64,000 bases of DNA from Sciurus carolinensis. Taxonomy: Eukaryota > Chordata > Mammalia > Rodentia > Sciuridae. Positions 1 through 13,600 of the stretch are shown piece by piece. The notes below the pieces were generated by a model. That model made no database searches. It was not told the origin of the DNA and saw only the letters and a list, made by a program, of their open reading frames with translations. Made by a program: the position numbers and the translations under genes. How positions within the stretch are numbered: position 1 is the first letter of the stretch; the number at the start of each line of letters is the position of its first letter. The stretch lies in assembly GCF_902686445.1 (NCBI RefSeq), contig NC_062213.1, positions 9,793,241 through 9,857,240 on the forward strand. Reading direction: 5' to 3'.

Positions 1-146
1 AAGGTCTCTGGTCTAAGTCTGCCTCCATGAAAAGTCCTGGTTCAGAGTCTTGCTCTATTCTGGTCCCCAAAGTCCCTGAGGGGGCCCTTCACATCCCTGT
101 CCTCTACCTGCTTCACTTCTGTCAGCTATGCCAAGACAAAGGGCTA

Positions 147-500
147 TGGTTTGAACATCCCCTTCAAAACTCATGTTGAAATTTAGTTGTCACTGTGACC
201 ATCTTGGGAGGTGGGACCCTTAAGAGATGCTTAGTCATGAGGACGCCACCCTCAAAAATAGTTGGGTGCATTGCAGGGGAGTCCGTCCATTATCTCGCGA
301 GTGGCTCTGCTACAAAATCAAGCCCTCTCCAGAGCGTCCTCCTGCTCTCTCGTGCTCTCTCCCTGGCTATGTAACAACACAGCAAGGAGGCCTCTCCAGA
401 TGTTGATGTTTTCGCACCAGATTTCCCAGCCTCCAGAACAACGTGAGCGAGATCTGTTTTCCTCATAAACGGCACAGTCTGTGGCATTCGGTTACAGCTG
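147..500 (+). mobile_element. MST/MaLR-like LTR fragment
   Basis: It contains CTCATGTTGAAATTTAGTTG, GGAGGTGGGACCCTTAAGAG and the 3' CCCAGCCTCCAGAACAACGTGAG, the order seen in MST-type ERVL-MaLR LTRs. It is strongly diverged. Confidence 0.7.
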
Positions 501-2689
501 CCTAAGGCGAGGCTGCCTGGCACCTTGGGGCTCTAGAGGCTTCACTCTTGCACTGTCTTTGCCTGGCCGGCTCCACTTGCCTGGAAGCACCTGCCACCAC
601 CATCCCAAGACACTGGTTCTCAGACTTCAGCAGTCATCAGAGTCACCTGAGGGCTTAGTGACACACCCCAGAGATTCTGATCCTGCAGTGGCTCGGGCTT
701 AGATGTGACATTTCTAGCACATTTCCAGGTGATGCTGATGCTGCTGGTTCAGGGACACACTTTGAGGACCACTGAGCCCCTGCTATCCCACATCCTGTGA
801 GCCCTACACAGAACACTATAACTAATCACCTCCCCCACACTGCCCTACACCCAGCCAGCAGCTCCATACTTGTCACCAAGCTTTGCTGTCACTTGTTTGT
901 CTAAATGACTGTACTTCCTGGAAGAGATTCTCAGAATAAGGATCCCGAGAGTGTGCACTTCAGAGAACAACTCGACGGTCTATATTGAGGGCATTCAAGT
1001 GCCCAATAATTCTGCTTCTAGAAATCCATCTTGAAATTCAAAGCAAGCTCTGTTCGCCAAGGAAATACACGTGCAAACTCATGGAAAGCCGGGACCCTCC
1101 ATGTCTACTGCTGAGAGATGAGAACACGCGAGTGAGTTGTGATCAGGCTCTGGGGAGCTGCTGAGCAGAGCACTGGCCCCCAGTTCTGCTGCCATTGCTT
1201 CGCCCTCTTTCCTCCCACCATCAGAGAGGAAAGGCTCTGTGTAAGCTGTGCAGGCCCTGCCCTCGGGCCAGTGGGCCCTTCATGGTCCAGTGTAGGGCGA
1301 GCCCGAGGGTTCCTGCACAGCTCCCCGGGCCGCTCCCCGGGCCCGGCACTGAACACCTCCCTAGAAGTCCCTGGGAAGATGAAGCTCCCCAGGGACCCTC
1401 CCCTGAAAGCCTCCTGTGTGGCCTTGGGAAAGCCGTTCAGCTAATTGACTGTTGAGCAAATGAACATGACCTCTCTGGGCTCTGCAGCCCATGGCGCCCT
1501 GAGCCAGTGGGGAGCTGTTTCCCTGCTCCATGCTCAGCAGCGGGGAGCAGCGGTCTGCAACCACTAGGGTGTTCGTGGCAGGGACAATGGCACACATTTA
1601 TATCATAACACAGCAGGAAACAGAGCTGCTCTTCAGCTTAGCTCCTGGCATGGAGCTCCTAAAACCCTGTCATTTCCTCAATGATAGGGGACAGCAGCAT
1701 CTTTTGTTACAATGTCCTATTTTGGACTCTGGTTCCTAAAACAAGAGCTTCTAGGGCCCTCGGGCTCTCTGCAGTGGTAAAGGTACCCACCCACCAATGA
1801 GCTGACTGGCGACTGTGGGGTGAGGGCTGAACAGCTTCAGGACGGGGCTGTGGCCACAAAGGTAGGGCATCATTAGAGGGCTCAACTTCCGGCCCTACCC
1901 AGACCCCCACGGAGAGGAGGGGGCTGGAGGCAGGCATTCATTCACCAGCAGCAATGATGTAATAAATTGTGCCCGTGAAACAGAACTGCCACAGGAACCC
2001 TGGAGAGCAGGTTTGGGAGCTCCCAGGTGTGACGCGAGGTGCTGGGAGGGGGTGCGCCTCCCTGCCCTGTGCATCTCCTCCAGGACAGACCGGCACCCCA
2101 CTGGGAACCCACGGGACTGAGGGCAGAGGCAGCTCCCAGTCTGCTGGCTGCTGCAGCTTGGTGCCCACCCTCCCTGCCGTCCCTCAGCTCAGGGCTGCGA
2201 GCCATGGAGAGCTGATGTGTGCCTGTCCCACCTCTCGCCCTCTCTCCAACAGGCCCAGGTGCATCATTAAGCCAGGACACTCTCGCCTCGAATCCCCAGG
2301 TAGGATGAGCTGTTGGAGAGTCACCGGACAGCAAGATCCTAAGGCCCTGATGTCGGCATGGCGTGTACCCTCCACTCCCTGAGTCCTCTCAGGAGCCACC
2401 GCAGCTCACACAGGGCGCAGCACCCCATGAGAGAAGTGCCGTTTGACTCCAGGATGGCTAAGTCCTCCTCCCTCGAGGATAAAGTGCTTGACCAGGAAGG
2501 AAAAATAATACTTCAATTGACAGAAAGTCAATGAACTTTCCTAAAACTAGCTAGCACAGCTGACCACCCTTTACATGAATGGAACTAGCATGTTCCTTTG
2601 TCCTGAGAGCCAGCCTGAGCCTCCCGTGCTCAGTGCTGTGTTTCTCTTCTGCTCCAGCGAGCAGCCTCACTGAGCTGGAAACACTTCCG

Positions 2690-2772
2690 TGTTGGCGTGT
2701 CGCTGGGGATGGGACCCAGGGCCTCACACGTGGTAGGTGAGTGCTCTGCCATGGAGCCGCATCTAGCCCAAG
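2690..2772 (+). mobile_element. ID-like SINE fragment
   Basis: CTGGGGATGGGACCCAGGGC followed by a GTGAGTGCTCTGCCATGGAG-like stretch matches the head of the same SINE group, without the second half. Confidence 0.65.
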
Positions 2773-5634
2773 TTACATCTTTCACAATAAACTAGTAATG
2801 GTAGCTAATTGCTTCCCATTCTTGCAAACTACCATGGGAATCTACAATTTATTGCCAGGTGCTCTGCAGAGCAATTGCAATAAGCACCTGCAGTGGGGGA
2901 CCTGGTGGGAATGAGTGTTGGATGGTGGGTTCTGACTTTCAGTCTAAGTTCTCGGTGTCAGAATTGAACTGAATCATTGCACATGCTGCTGGCATCCAGA
3001 GAATTGGAGACTCTGTTGGTGTGAGATGAATAAACCCCACACGTTTGGCGTCGGAAGTGTTGTGAATAGAAATAGCTCTCACCCCAGCCTTGGCCAATTG
3101 TGAAATATTTGCCATCACAGCACCATGTGGGAGTAAGACTAGGTCCTAGGCCATCAGGATTAAATGAGATACTGCATACAAATTCTGCCCTATGCCTGGC
3201 CAGATCTGGGGCTGGTGAACCGTAAGTGCTGTTAGGAGGCGAGTGAGGATAAGGAATGGGTCCCGTGTGAACTGACCTGAACGTGGGGTTTCTACGTGGG
3301 TTACAGAGAAGCACTGTTAGAGGAACCTGCCACTTCCTTTCCAGGCTCTGTTCCTGTATCTAGAATTGCCACAGAGCCAAGTGCATTGGCTTAGCAAAAG
3401 AGACTGTGAGAATTCCTCTTTTAGATGCCCCATTTGACTTAGTAGACAACACAAGACCCTGCCCCACTTGCAGGCCATGCACAGCTGCAGATGGGAGGGG
3501 CAGTCTGGTTCTCTGTAAGAGCAGAGGAGCCAGCACCTCACAGTCAGCCCCTTCCAGGAAGCTCTGGGCTCTGGGGCACTGTGTGACCACAGAGCAGACC
3601 TCCTGTCCCTGCATTCCCCACTCCCGGCCCTCTGGATGCTAAGAACATCTCCTCTGTGGGTCCTGCTGCCTGTTCAGGCTGCAAACAGCCTCTTCTGCAT
3701 CTGCCACTGTCTAGCCTGAGCCCCTGCTGATCCATGCTGAGCTGAACACACAGAGTTTTCCGTTCCCCTTGGACAGCAAAATGAGAAGGCCTGTCACCGC
3801 AGGCTCTTGGAGGCCCTCTAGGTGCTGCCTGCCCTAGGTTTTGTGCCTTTGTCTCAGGGACACTGGGAGGCTCAGTTTCATCCTTTGCTCTGTGAGCACG
3901 GCATGCAATAAGAATTGGGTGCCATGGTTGTTTGCCGGTCTCTCCCACTGAGGCTGTGAGGCAGGAATAGGCCTCCCTCAGCCTTGCCACTGGGTGCCTC
4001 TCAACAGGGACCTGGGGTCCTCCTCCCTCCCCCCTGGGCCTGTATCCCAGGCCAGCTCCTCCCTGGAGGCACTTCTGCATGATCCCAGGTAGGAGAGAAT
4101 TCCTCCTGAGCTTGCCAAGCTCTGGAGAGGCACCTTTCCCACCTCCTTGGGTCCCACCACAGCAACAAGCCACAGCTCTGCCATTCTCTGGTCACAGAGA
4201 GAAGGATCATCTCCTGCAGGGTGGGTAGGCAGGCCACTCAGTTCACAGGGTACACGTGGATCTGGGGGACGTGCTTCCTTCCAGTCTTCCTCAGCCAGAC
4301 AGTCAACCCCTGGCAGCCGGGACTTCCACCTTCTGTGCCCCCACAGTGAGTGGAGTAGGAGTTCTGTGAATATCACTTCCTGCCGCTTCCCAGGGCAGAT
4401 CCTCAACAACAGGAGACCTAGCGCTGACTGGCTCACAGTTCCACTCAGTACAGATGTCAATATGCTAAGTTATCAAACCAGGGCCTTGAGCAGGCCCAGC
4501 ATCTATTGCTGAAATTCTTCCACCGAATTCCTTGGTGAAGTTCGTGTCTCCTGTGAGAGTGTTAACCAAGAACTGGCAGTGAGGATCCTGTCCACCCTTC
4601 AGGGCTGAGGCCCAGCCTTCCCTACCCCATAGAGACCATTCCCTACCACCGTGCTTGACTGATACAAAGATAAGGATGGGAAATTGGTAATGACAGTGTC
4701 GGTTTGATGCTGGAATATTCCAACAGTATGCTAGTGTGGTTTGTCTGCCAGGGAAACTAGAATTCACACTAAGGTGCTGAACCCACTAGTGCATCTGCTG
4801 AGGCTCAAGAGACATCACGAGTCGAGCGAGGCTTTGGGCTGGTCAGCGTGACCCATGGCGAGAACAGTCTACTCTTCTTAAGTGAGGTTCCTTTTCTCTG
4901 CCAGGCCCCAGGAGGAGGGGACCTACGGACTCGAGGCTTACCCCCCCCCACCTCTGATGGAGACCCCTTGAGGGAGAAAGACCTTGTCCTGCTCTGAGGG
5001 ACAGCTATGCTACACACAGCAGCACGGCCTCTGGCAGCTGCCCTGCTCCTGTTCTGGAATGGGAACACAGACCACCTATTCAGAATGCTCACAAGCAGGC
5101 CCAGCCCAGGGTGGTCCCTACCCAGGACCATGCACGGCAGAATGAGAGGCGGGAGCTCCGGTGGCATTTCTCCTCTCCCTTGCACCCAAATTCTGAAAGC
5201 AGGCAGCATGCGGCGTGAAAGTCTGCGTGCCCAGGCGGCTCCACCAGTGGGCCTGGCCGACTGCAGAAAGTGACCCTTGGGGCCAGAAGGGGCCATAGAG
5301 GGTGTTCAGCAGCAAATGTCCAGGACTCCCAAGTGGGATTCATTGTGGTTTCCACAGCCTATTGTGCTGTTCTTACTCAGGCTCATGTCCTCCTCTAGTC
5401 TGCAGCTCAGAAAAGCAACCATACTTTATAACTCTTCCATTTCTCAGTGTCCAGCACCTTGCAGGATCTGGTATAAATGAGGAACAAGCCTTCAAAGCTT
5501 CTGACTTATGACCCAGCTCCAGAATGGTTCACGAGTCTAGAGTCTGTGACTCTTGAGTCGACAGTGAGCGACTGGAGGAAGGCATCGTGTCCTACCCACA
5601 CTCAGCCCTAGGACAGAGTGCTCTAGACAGGAAA

Positions 5635-5815
5635 GGCCCAGGCCCATTCTAACTCTGTCATTTACCCTGTGTGCCCCTGGGTAACTGATTTAACCTCTCT
5701 GGGCCACTATTTCCTCATCTGACCTAGGTGTGGGGACGAAATGTGATCAGGCTTTCTGCATGCTGAGTATCCAGACAGGCACACGGTAAGAGCCCAATGA
5801 ACAGAGGCTAGTTTT
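5635..5815 (+). mobile_element. MIR
   Basis: It contains the MIR core-like stretch TAACTGATTTAACCTCTCTG and TTTCCTCATCTG. Confidence 0.75.
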
Positions 5816-6554
5816 GCAGAACTAGAGGCTCCAGGCATGGCTGATGGTCAGGTCATTTGTTGAATGAGAGCCCCTCTGTGGATTTTAATTCTCTGCTCTA
5901 CAGTTTCTGATCAAAACTCCTAAGTCCCCAGCATGACCCCACCGAGGATATATTAGAAAAAGTCAGTGGTCTGAGCAGCAGATGAGGAGAAGCAGAACAG
6001 CTGGAAGAAGTCGGGACAAAGAGCACCTTGGGGTGTCTGCCTTGCCAGCTCCTGTCCAGAGGCTGTGCCGCTCTGATTCCTGCTACATTTCCCAACAAAC
6101 GAATTACTGCTTAAGCTTCCTTTTACCCAACTCTTCCATGAGTCATATGAAAATGGAAAATGACATTTTTCACTCTGGCGGGGTGAGGCAGTAAGGGGAG
6201 AGTCAGGGCAGAAGGCTCTGAGGAAGAAGCTGCAGGGACACCAGAGCTGACAGCGCTGTCCCCGGGAGGCAGAGTCCTGGGCAGCATTCCCTCTTCTGTG
6301 TCCCGTGAGCTAAAGCAGGGGCACTGCCCGAACGCAACGCCCTTGCCTGAGTAGAAACCCAGGGAGGCTACCTCACTACACAGCTCTTGAGTTGTGCCTA
6401 AAATAATTCAAGATGTTAAAACAAAAGAAAGCCAACGGAGTAGATTCAAATCAAGTCACAGGATGCTGAAGGTAGACATCAGCCAGAAGGTTCCAGTCAG
6501 TCTGGAAATAATTAACTCCCTGCCCACACACTGCCTGCCCCCCCCAGCCCCACC

Positions 6555-6575
6555 AAAAAAAAAAAAAAAAAAAAA
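6555..6575. repeat. Poly-A run
   Basis: 21 A residues after a C-rich stretch. No SINE body was recognised upstream. Confidence 0.85.
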
Positions 6576-7488
6576 CAGCCTGAAGTCTAGGAAAGCAGAG
6601 CTGGGGAGCAGGGTGGAGGGCCAGATCCTGCTGCGAGGCTGGTCTGCACCTTTCAGTTCCTGTATGACTCTGGACTGGAGGCCACACACGCATACGGGCT
6701 GCTTTATTAGTTTGCTAGCCTTTTTCTTCACTGGATTAAGTCAACTGCTCGTTATTCAGGTGAGTTAGGGGAAACCAATCTGAACAGGTTTCTGGACATT
6801 TTAACAGCCACCAACTTGAAGACCTGCCAGGAGACAACGTCCTAAAGGGGAAGATTGGGGTCATTGGATCTGGGTTTGGGACTACTCTGTTTCTTATTAG
6901 TCACATGGTTTGGGTCAAGCACCTTCAACTTTGTATGCCACACACTTATCACCCTCAAAGGGAGGAAATAATCCATAGGGTGCCATGAGTACTGACAACC
7001 CATGTAAGCCCAGCACCTGTCCGTCACCCAGTAGGCACATGCTGTGCTTTGAGGAACCTCCCCGCCAACCCCAGTGCACCCAGGTTTGTTGGCACTGTGG
7101 CTCAAGCTGCCTGACCCTCCTTTAGCCACTGGGTGGACTCATGGTCCGAGCTCTCTCCACTGGATATAAAACCTGAACACAAAGCAACCCCCATGGAGTA
7201 GATCAGTGAGGACTGTGGCCCACTGGAAAGTCGGCCTCGTGTTCTTGCTGAACACAGCGATGGAGTCAGTCCATTCTCACCTCTCCTGAGATCTAGTTGG
7301 TCATCTTTCTGTTTTGCCAATGAGAAGATGCCCAACACATTCCTTTCCTGCTTAAGTTTAATAGAATCAGTTTCTGTTTCTTACACCCCATGAATCCTGA
7401 CTGCTCTCCTTCCCAGCCCCAGGACATGCATGGTTGGGACACAGTCAACTAATGGTTCCCACAGTGCTGTGAATAGCAGGTCACTCAC

Positions 7489-7632
7489 TGGGCTTCTGGT
7501 ACCACCCAAAGGGATAGGTGTGGGTCTCTGTGTCGGGAGAGTCACAGTCCCAGATGCGCCAGGTTCCTCCGTTTTCCTCATTGCATGTCTGAAGTCCCAT
7601 GCTGCTCAGGGTTAGGCATGCCACCTCTCCTC
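7489..7632 (-). CDS. TG: TG exon 34, type-3 repeat (last exon in window)
   Basis: This 144-bp phase 1-1 exon encodes [27 protein letters not shown] and [11 protein letters not shown]. The acceptor is CGCCCCAG and the donor GTGAGT (7483-7488). No exon 35 counterpart was recognised in positions 1-7482 on the minus strand. Confidence 0.97.
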
Positions 7633-10600
7633 CTGGGGCGAAAGAGCAGAGGCCAGGCAAATGAACACAAGGGGAGATTCTGATTGGATGAGAGAAAGGC
7701 TGCAGACCATGGTTCAGCACACAGCGGGGCTACCATGCTATTCCAGGTGCTCTCAGCCATCAATGGAAATCTGGTGCCTGCACTTAAGGAGCCTCTGGCC
7801 TGAGGGCTCGGGGATACAGGCAGCTGCTGCTGACTGTGCCTGACTACCATGTACCAGAGCTGTGCTGGGCTTCTCACGTTGCTTCAGTTGGTCCGCGCGC
7901 AACCTGATGGGGACGTATTTATAAGGGTGTATGCCTATTCCTAGTTGAGAAAGCTAAGGAGAGACTGTAAGGGACCCATCCAGTATCAGTCACCAGTAAG
8001 TGACTGAACCCTGCTTTAAACAGAGGTTACGTGGATGTATCCAAAGTTCACCCCACCAAGCCACCAGATGGGAGTTCTAAAAGAAGAGCAGAGGATGTCC
8101 CAGAGAAGCATGAAAGGAAGGACAGATATTTGGGTCAAGCAAAATTGCCTGTGTAAGGCTGAGAGGTGGCCCCCCAGGAGCTGTGTTCCAGCTGTCACAC
8201 TAATACATCATTTCTGAACCCCACTCCCCTTCTTGTGAACGAGCCTCCTTCTTCCCCACCCTCCTGGAGCAGCCTGAGGATCAGCTAAGGTCACAGAGGT
8301 GAATGTGTTCTCTGGACTGTGAGGGGCACAGGGCGAGGAAGTTATGGTCATTACCTTTCAACTGGGAAACATTTAGAAATCCAAAGCCAGTGCAGCATGG
8401 GTCCGCGTCACACCGGCGCTCGCATTCAAAGAACCTGGCATCAGCAGAGAAAGAAGAGAGGTCTGAAGGCCTGGTGGGGGCGTGCAGGCCCCCCCAATAA
8501 GCCGAACAGTCCCTCTTATTCCAGGGCCCAGCCTTCTTTGTAACTACCTGAAGTGTGGGTGCTTTGGCCATTCGCATGAGGGGATTCCTAGCTTTGAGAT
8601 TCTTTGTGAAAGCAAAATTCTGCTCTTTTCCCAAAATGTGGCCTAACCATCCTTCATTTGTTCACTCACTCATTCACTAAGCACACATTCTGTGCCTACA
8701 TGCTGGGCTACAAGTCAAGCTGACCTTGGGTCCTGAATGTGCTCTGCAATCCTTTGGATGAGTCTCAGCTTTGGACTCAGCAATGGCCTGGAAGGCATCC
8801 CTGGAAATGGTGCTCCACTGGCTCATAGCCAGGGGGCCAACCAGGCCGCTGAGGCAGCAAGAGCTGAGTGGTGTCCCCGCGGCCTCCCTCTTCTCACTCC
8901 GCAATGGGACTGACCACGCTGTAAGAATACGCTTCTGTTTCCTGGCTCAGTCCCTCCAGGCTCTCTCCAGGACTTCCTTGCTTATTCCCCAGAGGCAGCA
9001 CCTAGACCCCGCCCCCCCGGCCCCCAGCTTCCAAGACCAGCCATGGCAGGAGGAATTTAGTGGCTCCAAACCAGTCCTCTGGGGCTTGGTTCTAAGTTCC
9101 CAAGCCCTGACCACCAGTCTGAGTTTGATCACTCATTCCTGATCCCTGAGCATTTACTCAAACCCTCGGTCCCCTTTGGTGTGGGGACCCCGCCTCATTC
9201 TTGTCCTCCTTCCCCAAACCTGCCAGAAACCAGTAGTGGAAGCTTGTGTCCACAGGGCACTTCTCCAACGCTGGCTGTGTCTCTGCCCTCTGGTAGGCAA
9301 GCCACCTTCCTGTTCTTCCCTCTCCCAGGTCCCTGCCCACTGGCCACTTCCTTTCCTTCCTCAGAAGCCCATTTATACGCTCCAGGCTGGACCTTGGGCC
9401 TTCCCAGCCAACAGGTTGCCCTGAGTTGGGATCCACCAGCTCTGCTTCACCAGCACCCATCCCAGCACCAGGTCAGGCTGGTTCCTGGTTCCACCCCTCC
9501 CATCAGCATGGGTGATTCTGGCTGGATCCCAAAAATACCAGCCTGTATCTTTTTTTTTACCTCATTTTCAAATGTAAATCTTAAATGCCAGCAAAATGAT
9601 ACAGTTTCATAATCCAAAAGCCCTCTTAGATCAACAGTTCATGGATCAATGACTTTTAAAGAACAAGAGGATCAGTGGTGAACTTCCTTGTAATTCCTTA
9701 GACCTCCAAGCCTCAAGCCCTGTGCCAGCAACCTGATTTAGTAGGCCCCAGGAAAGTGGCCAATGAGAAGCCCTCTGGTCCTGATGGATGAAATCCATGG
9801 GCGAGGCTAAGAACCCTCACCCTTTAGAACAGTCAAAGAATAGCCCAGCAGATAGATACACAAATTTTAAAAACAATTTTTTAAAATGTCCTTATGAGCC
9901 TCTGGTCTATTAAACGCTCTATCTGCTCTGCAGATTCTCAACAGTACCATGAGGCTTTGAGGATCAGGTTCTTCACCACGTTTGGTAATTTTTATTAGTT
10001 GATAAGACGTGGTTCAGTAGGATTTTTCCATCAGCTGCCTAGGGGTTCAGAGCTGAATCTCGGGTATAATGTTAGCAACTTGCCTTAGCCCAGGACTTTG
10101 ACATGGCTCCTCCTTACTGCCTTTCACCCTCTCGGCCCCAGGCCACGTAACTCTTTCACCCCGGCCTTTCTCTGCTATGGCGGTTCCTTCTCCAGGAAGC
10201 AGGGAGACTTCATGAACACCGGGCTAAGGCAGGGGCCACTCACCCGTCAGAAATGGGTTTTGCAGACATAGGCACTTTGTTCCTAATGGAGATCCCTGTC
10301 AGCTTTTGGAACGGCAGGCGAATGTAAAAGTTCTTCACTCTTTCACCCAGGACCACTGCACAAGAGAAAAATACATCATACTGCGAAAATAGGAGGGCGG
10401 GGCGCCAAACCAGACCAAAAGCCCTCCTTGAAGACTGCATGTTAAGCACATGAATTTACACTCAGGTCTCATCCCAAATCTCACTGAAAACCAGTCAAGG
10501 GATTCTTGTAAAGGTAGAAACCCATGAGGGTAAAGAGAATAGGAGGGAGGCACGTTCAGGAGTAGAACCTGGCTCCGTAGACCTAAGGAGGCAGACTCCA

Positions 10601-13600
10601 CTTTCCTGAGGGAAGAACTGAGACACAGGTCCATGTGCCCCTGGACTCCCAGCTGGCCAGGCCAGTGGGTTGGCAGTTGGGGGAAGAAGGGGCCTGAGAC
10701 AGGCAGGAGCTGAAAATCTCCTTCAGAAGAACTAGGTCCACAGTCACCTCCTCTGTTTGCCACAACTGAGAACTGCCCCGTCCACCACAGGAGAAGAGGA
10801 AAGGTTCTTCCTGAGAAGCACAGAAGACAGGGTCTCCTGGGTGCCCCAAGGAGTGGACATTCCAGTGAAAGCAGAGGTCCCTCCAAGTGACCTCCACGGT
10901 GACTACTGCAACTCCTCCACCTTCTAAGCGGCCACGCGTAGCCACACCCCCCAGGTGCTCCCTTGGAGGCAGGGCCTACAGAGGCTGGCAGGAGGGATGC
11001 CTCGACGGGCGGCCCAACCAGACTACCCTCAGAGAACCCACAGACAAGCCCCCTCGGACTCGTTCCCAGTTGTCTTGTGGGCCCTCGTACATTTGAGGGG
11101 AAAACCGAGGGCCACCAGGCGCCTGAGAAGGGCCTCCTGCAAAGAAGACAGAAGAGGAAGTGAAGGCCAACAACATCTGGGGAGACAGAGGCTGGACAGG
11201 GTGAAAAGCAACAAACACGGGCTCATCGACGTCCTTGAGGACAAACACCAGCTGGGTGCGCTAAACTCGCTGCGGCCCAGATCCTCCTACTCGCAGCCCC
11301 GTGGAGCCTCAGCTGAGGAGCCCGACAACTGCGGCCCATTCTGAGAGGGAGATCCCAGAGCAGGACTCCTCTCCAGAGTCACGCGGGCATTTCTGAATCA
11401 CCCCACATCTCTACAGGGAGCACAGACTATTTTAATTTTTTAAAAAAATATTAAGTTAACCTGGACATTTCTAAACCGCAGAGGCAGCAGCCCATTAGAA
11501 ATCCGTGTCAAGCGGACCCCACCAAGGGCTCACCTTTCTTCCGGAACAGGGCCCTTGGCTGGTGGGGCAGGGTCAGGCTGCAGCCCCTGGAGCTGGACTC
11601 CAGGACGTCATCGCATGCTTGGGCCTCTGGGTAGAGCGAGCAGGTGGAGTACAAGGGCGCACCGTCTGTTACAGCTGCCAGCTGACAGAAGGCAGGCTCC
11701 TGGACACAGCCTGGCGGCAAGAGAACGGTTGGGCTTTAGTCCTGGGGAGGTCCTGAGGGGGTTACCTCTGAAGGGTCCTTTGGGGGAAAATGCCAGGAGG
11801 GTCTCTTCTTAAGGCAGAATCCCAGGATAGTCATGGATGCTCAGTCTGGAAGGCCCAAAGCAAAAGCAAAAACACTGGGTTCTGCAGGTTGGAGAGGGCC
11901 ATGTGGCCCTGCCTAAAGGCAGGGTTCCAGGGGAGTGAGGCTGAGCCCCAAATTCAGCAATGCAGGAGGCAAGAGGAGAGCAGCCACGACCTACCCATGC
12001 CCATCGAGAGGTGCTCAGGACCTGCAGAGCAGAGGCCACAAGGGCTGTAAAACCAGCTTTGCGATGGTCTCCCTGTCCCCACACCCATGTCTGCCTTGAC
12101 TAGAGACATTTTGAGCTCTGCCAGGACAAAGAACTTTGCTGATTCCTTTCATTTTTGTTTTTAATCCACAAAGTCAAATACTAGACCTAGAACAAAACTA
12201 ACTTGATAACAATGGGTGGATGGATGGATGGATAGATAGACAGATGGATGGACGGACAGACAGACGCTAGGTTCTGAAGCAGAACAGAGATGGACTACAC
12301 TGCGTTTCTGGGAGACAGGCCTTAGCGACTATCTTTCTTCTAGGAGGATAGTGGTCCCTGTGTCGTTTTCTCTGAATTCGACCTTGTCTGTGCCCAGCGG
12401 TCGCTGAAGTAGGCCTGTGATGTCCCCGCACAGGGTCTGGAAGGAGGAGGATCGAGACTGAGGTCACTTACGAGAAAGGCACCACAGTTCTGCCTGCTGC
12501 GCCGAAAACAGGTGTTTGAAAAGCCAATACTGCCGGCTGGGCAGGAACCGGCTTGCGTTGACGGTGACCTGGGAAAGGTCCACAGGGGAGAAAAGTTCTG
12601 CTGTCGAATCTGAAAAAGAAGGAGGAGAGTCAAGTTCACTTCATCTCCCTGAAGCAGACCACAGAGATTCTAGACAGAGAGGCACAGACGTTCCCTGGTG
12701 AGGTGGGCGTGCAGCGGGGAGGCTGCTCCTGTGGCGCCCGTGCTCCTCTCAAACACAGCCACCTGACGCAGAAAGAGGAGAAGTCCCGCGCTCCCAACCG
12801 CAGAGCTCCTCCCAGGATGCTGAGGAGCACGGCGGGAACGGGGCAGTGGGCTTCTCCTGCAGGTGTTTGTCCTCGTTCAGTCCAGGAATGGGATCAGCGG
12901 CGAAAGGGAAACCGAGCTGAGCTCTGTTAGCCCTGAAGCCCTTCAAAGTTGGTGCTGGGCTGAGCTCCCTTCCTAGGGGAGAGGAGGACGGGCCCTTCCG
13001 GTGGAATCGAGTGATGGTGCTGTGGGTGGCCATGGCACAGTGTTTGATGATGGATTTTAAAAATGTCCTCAAGCGCCACCAGTGCACGCACATTTGCCTT
13101 GACATGAGCTGCATGGCCACCTGTAAAGGGCATTGCCAAGGCTGGGAATCACAAATGCAAAGGCCTGGAACAAGGAGGGGAGACGGGAGTGCAGGGTGCT
13201 GGTGGGACCTGGGACCCACTGCAGGGCATGTGGGGAGTGAGGGGCAGTTCAGCTGCACACGCTCAGAGGATGGTCACCAGGCGAAACTGGAAGCCAGTGT
13301 CACCAGATCTCCTGTTTTTCTCTAAAAAAGCTGAAAAACTGGGCCTTTATGTAAAATCTCTCAATTTAAAACTCAAAGAAAATAAAGTCTGTGCTTCAAA
13401 TTGAGCACAATCTGTCAGCTCTGTCAGCCCAGGTCTGTAGGGCCAGACTGTCTGTGCGGGCAGGTGCTGGGGCTCAGGAAGAACCAGACCTCAGGGTCAG
13501 CTGACCACGTCTCAATCCTGGCACTGTCGCTGGCTTAGTGCTAGACTGTCTGAGCAGGGGGACATTGAGGCCTTAAGCCCTGGTGACTCATTGGTGAGAT

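Larger units (their letters stand above)
1..7488 (-). other. TG: TG intron 34, 5' part
   Basis: The intron runs off the left edge. It holds an MST-like LTR (147-500), a SINE-like fragment (2,695-2,770), a MIR (about 5,635-5,815) and a poly-A run at 6,555-6,575. No further TG exon was recognised. Confidence 0.8.

Noticed and set aside
3544..4460. Minus-strand ORFs of 209 and 160 codons in the last intron
   Set aside because: They do not resemble TG exon 35 and lack a credible splice-site pair; chance open frames in GC-rich DNA.
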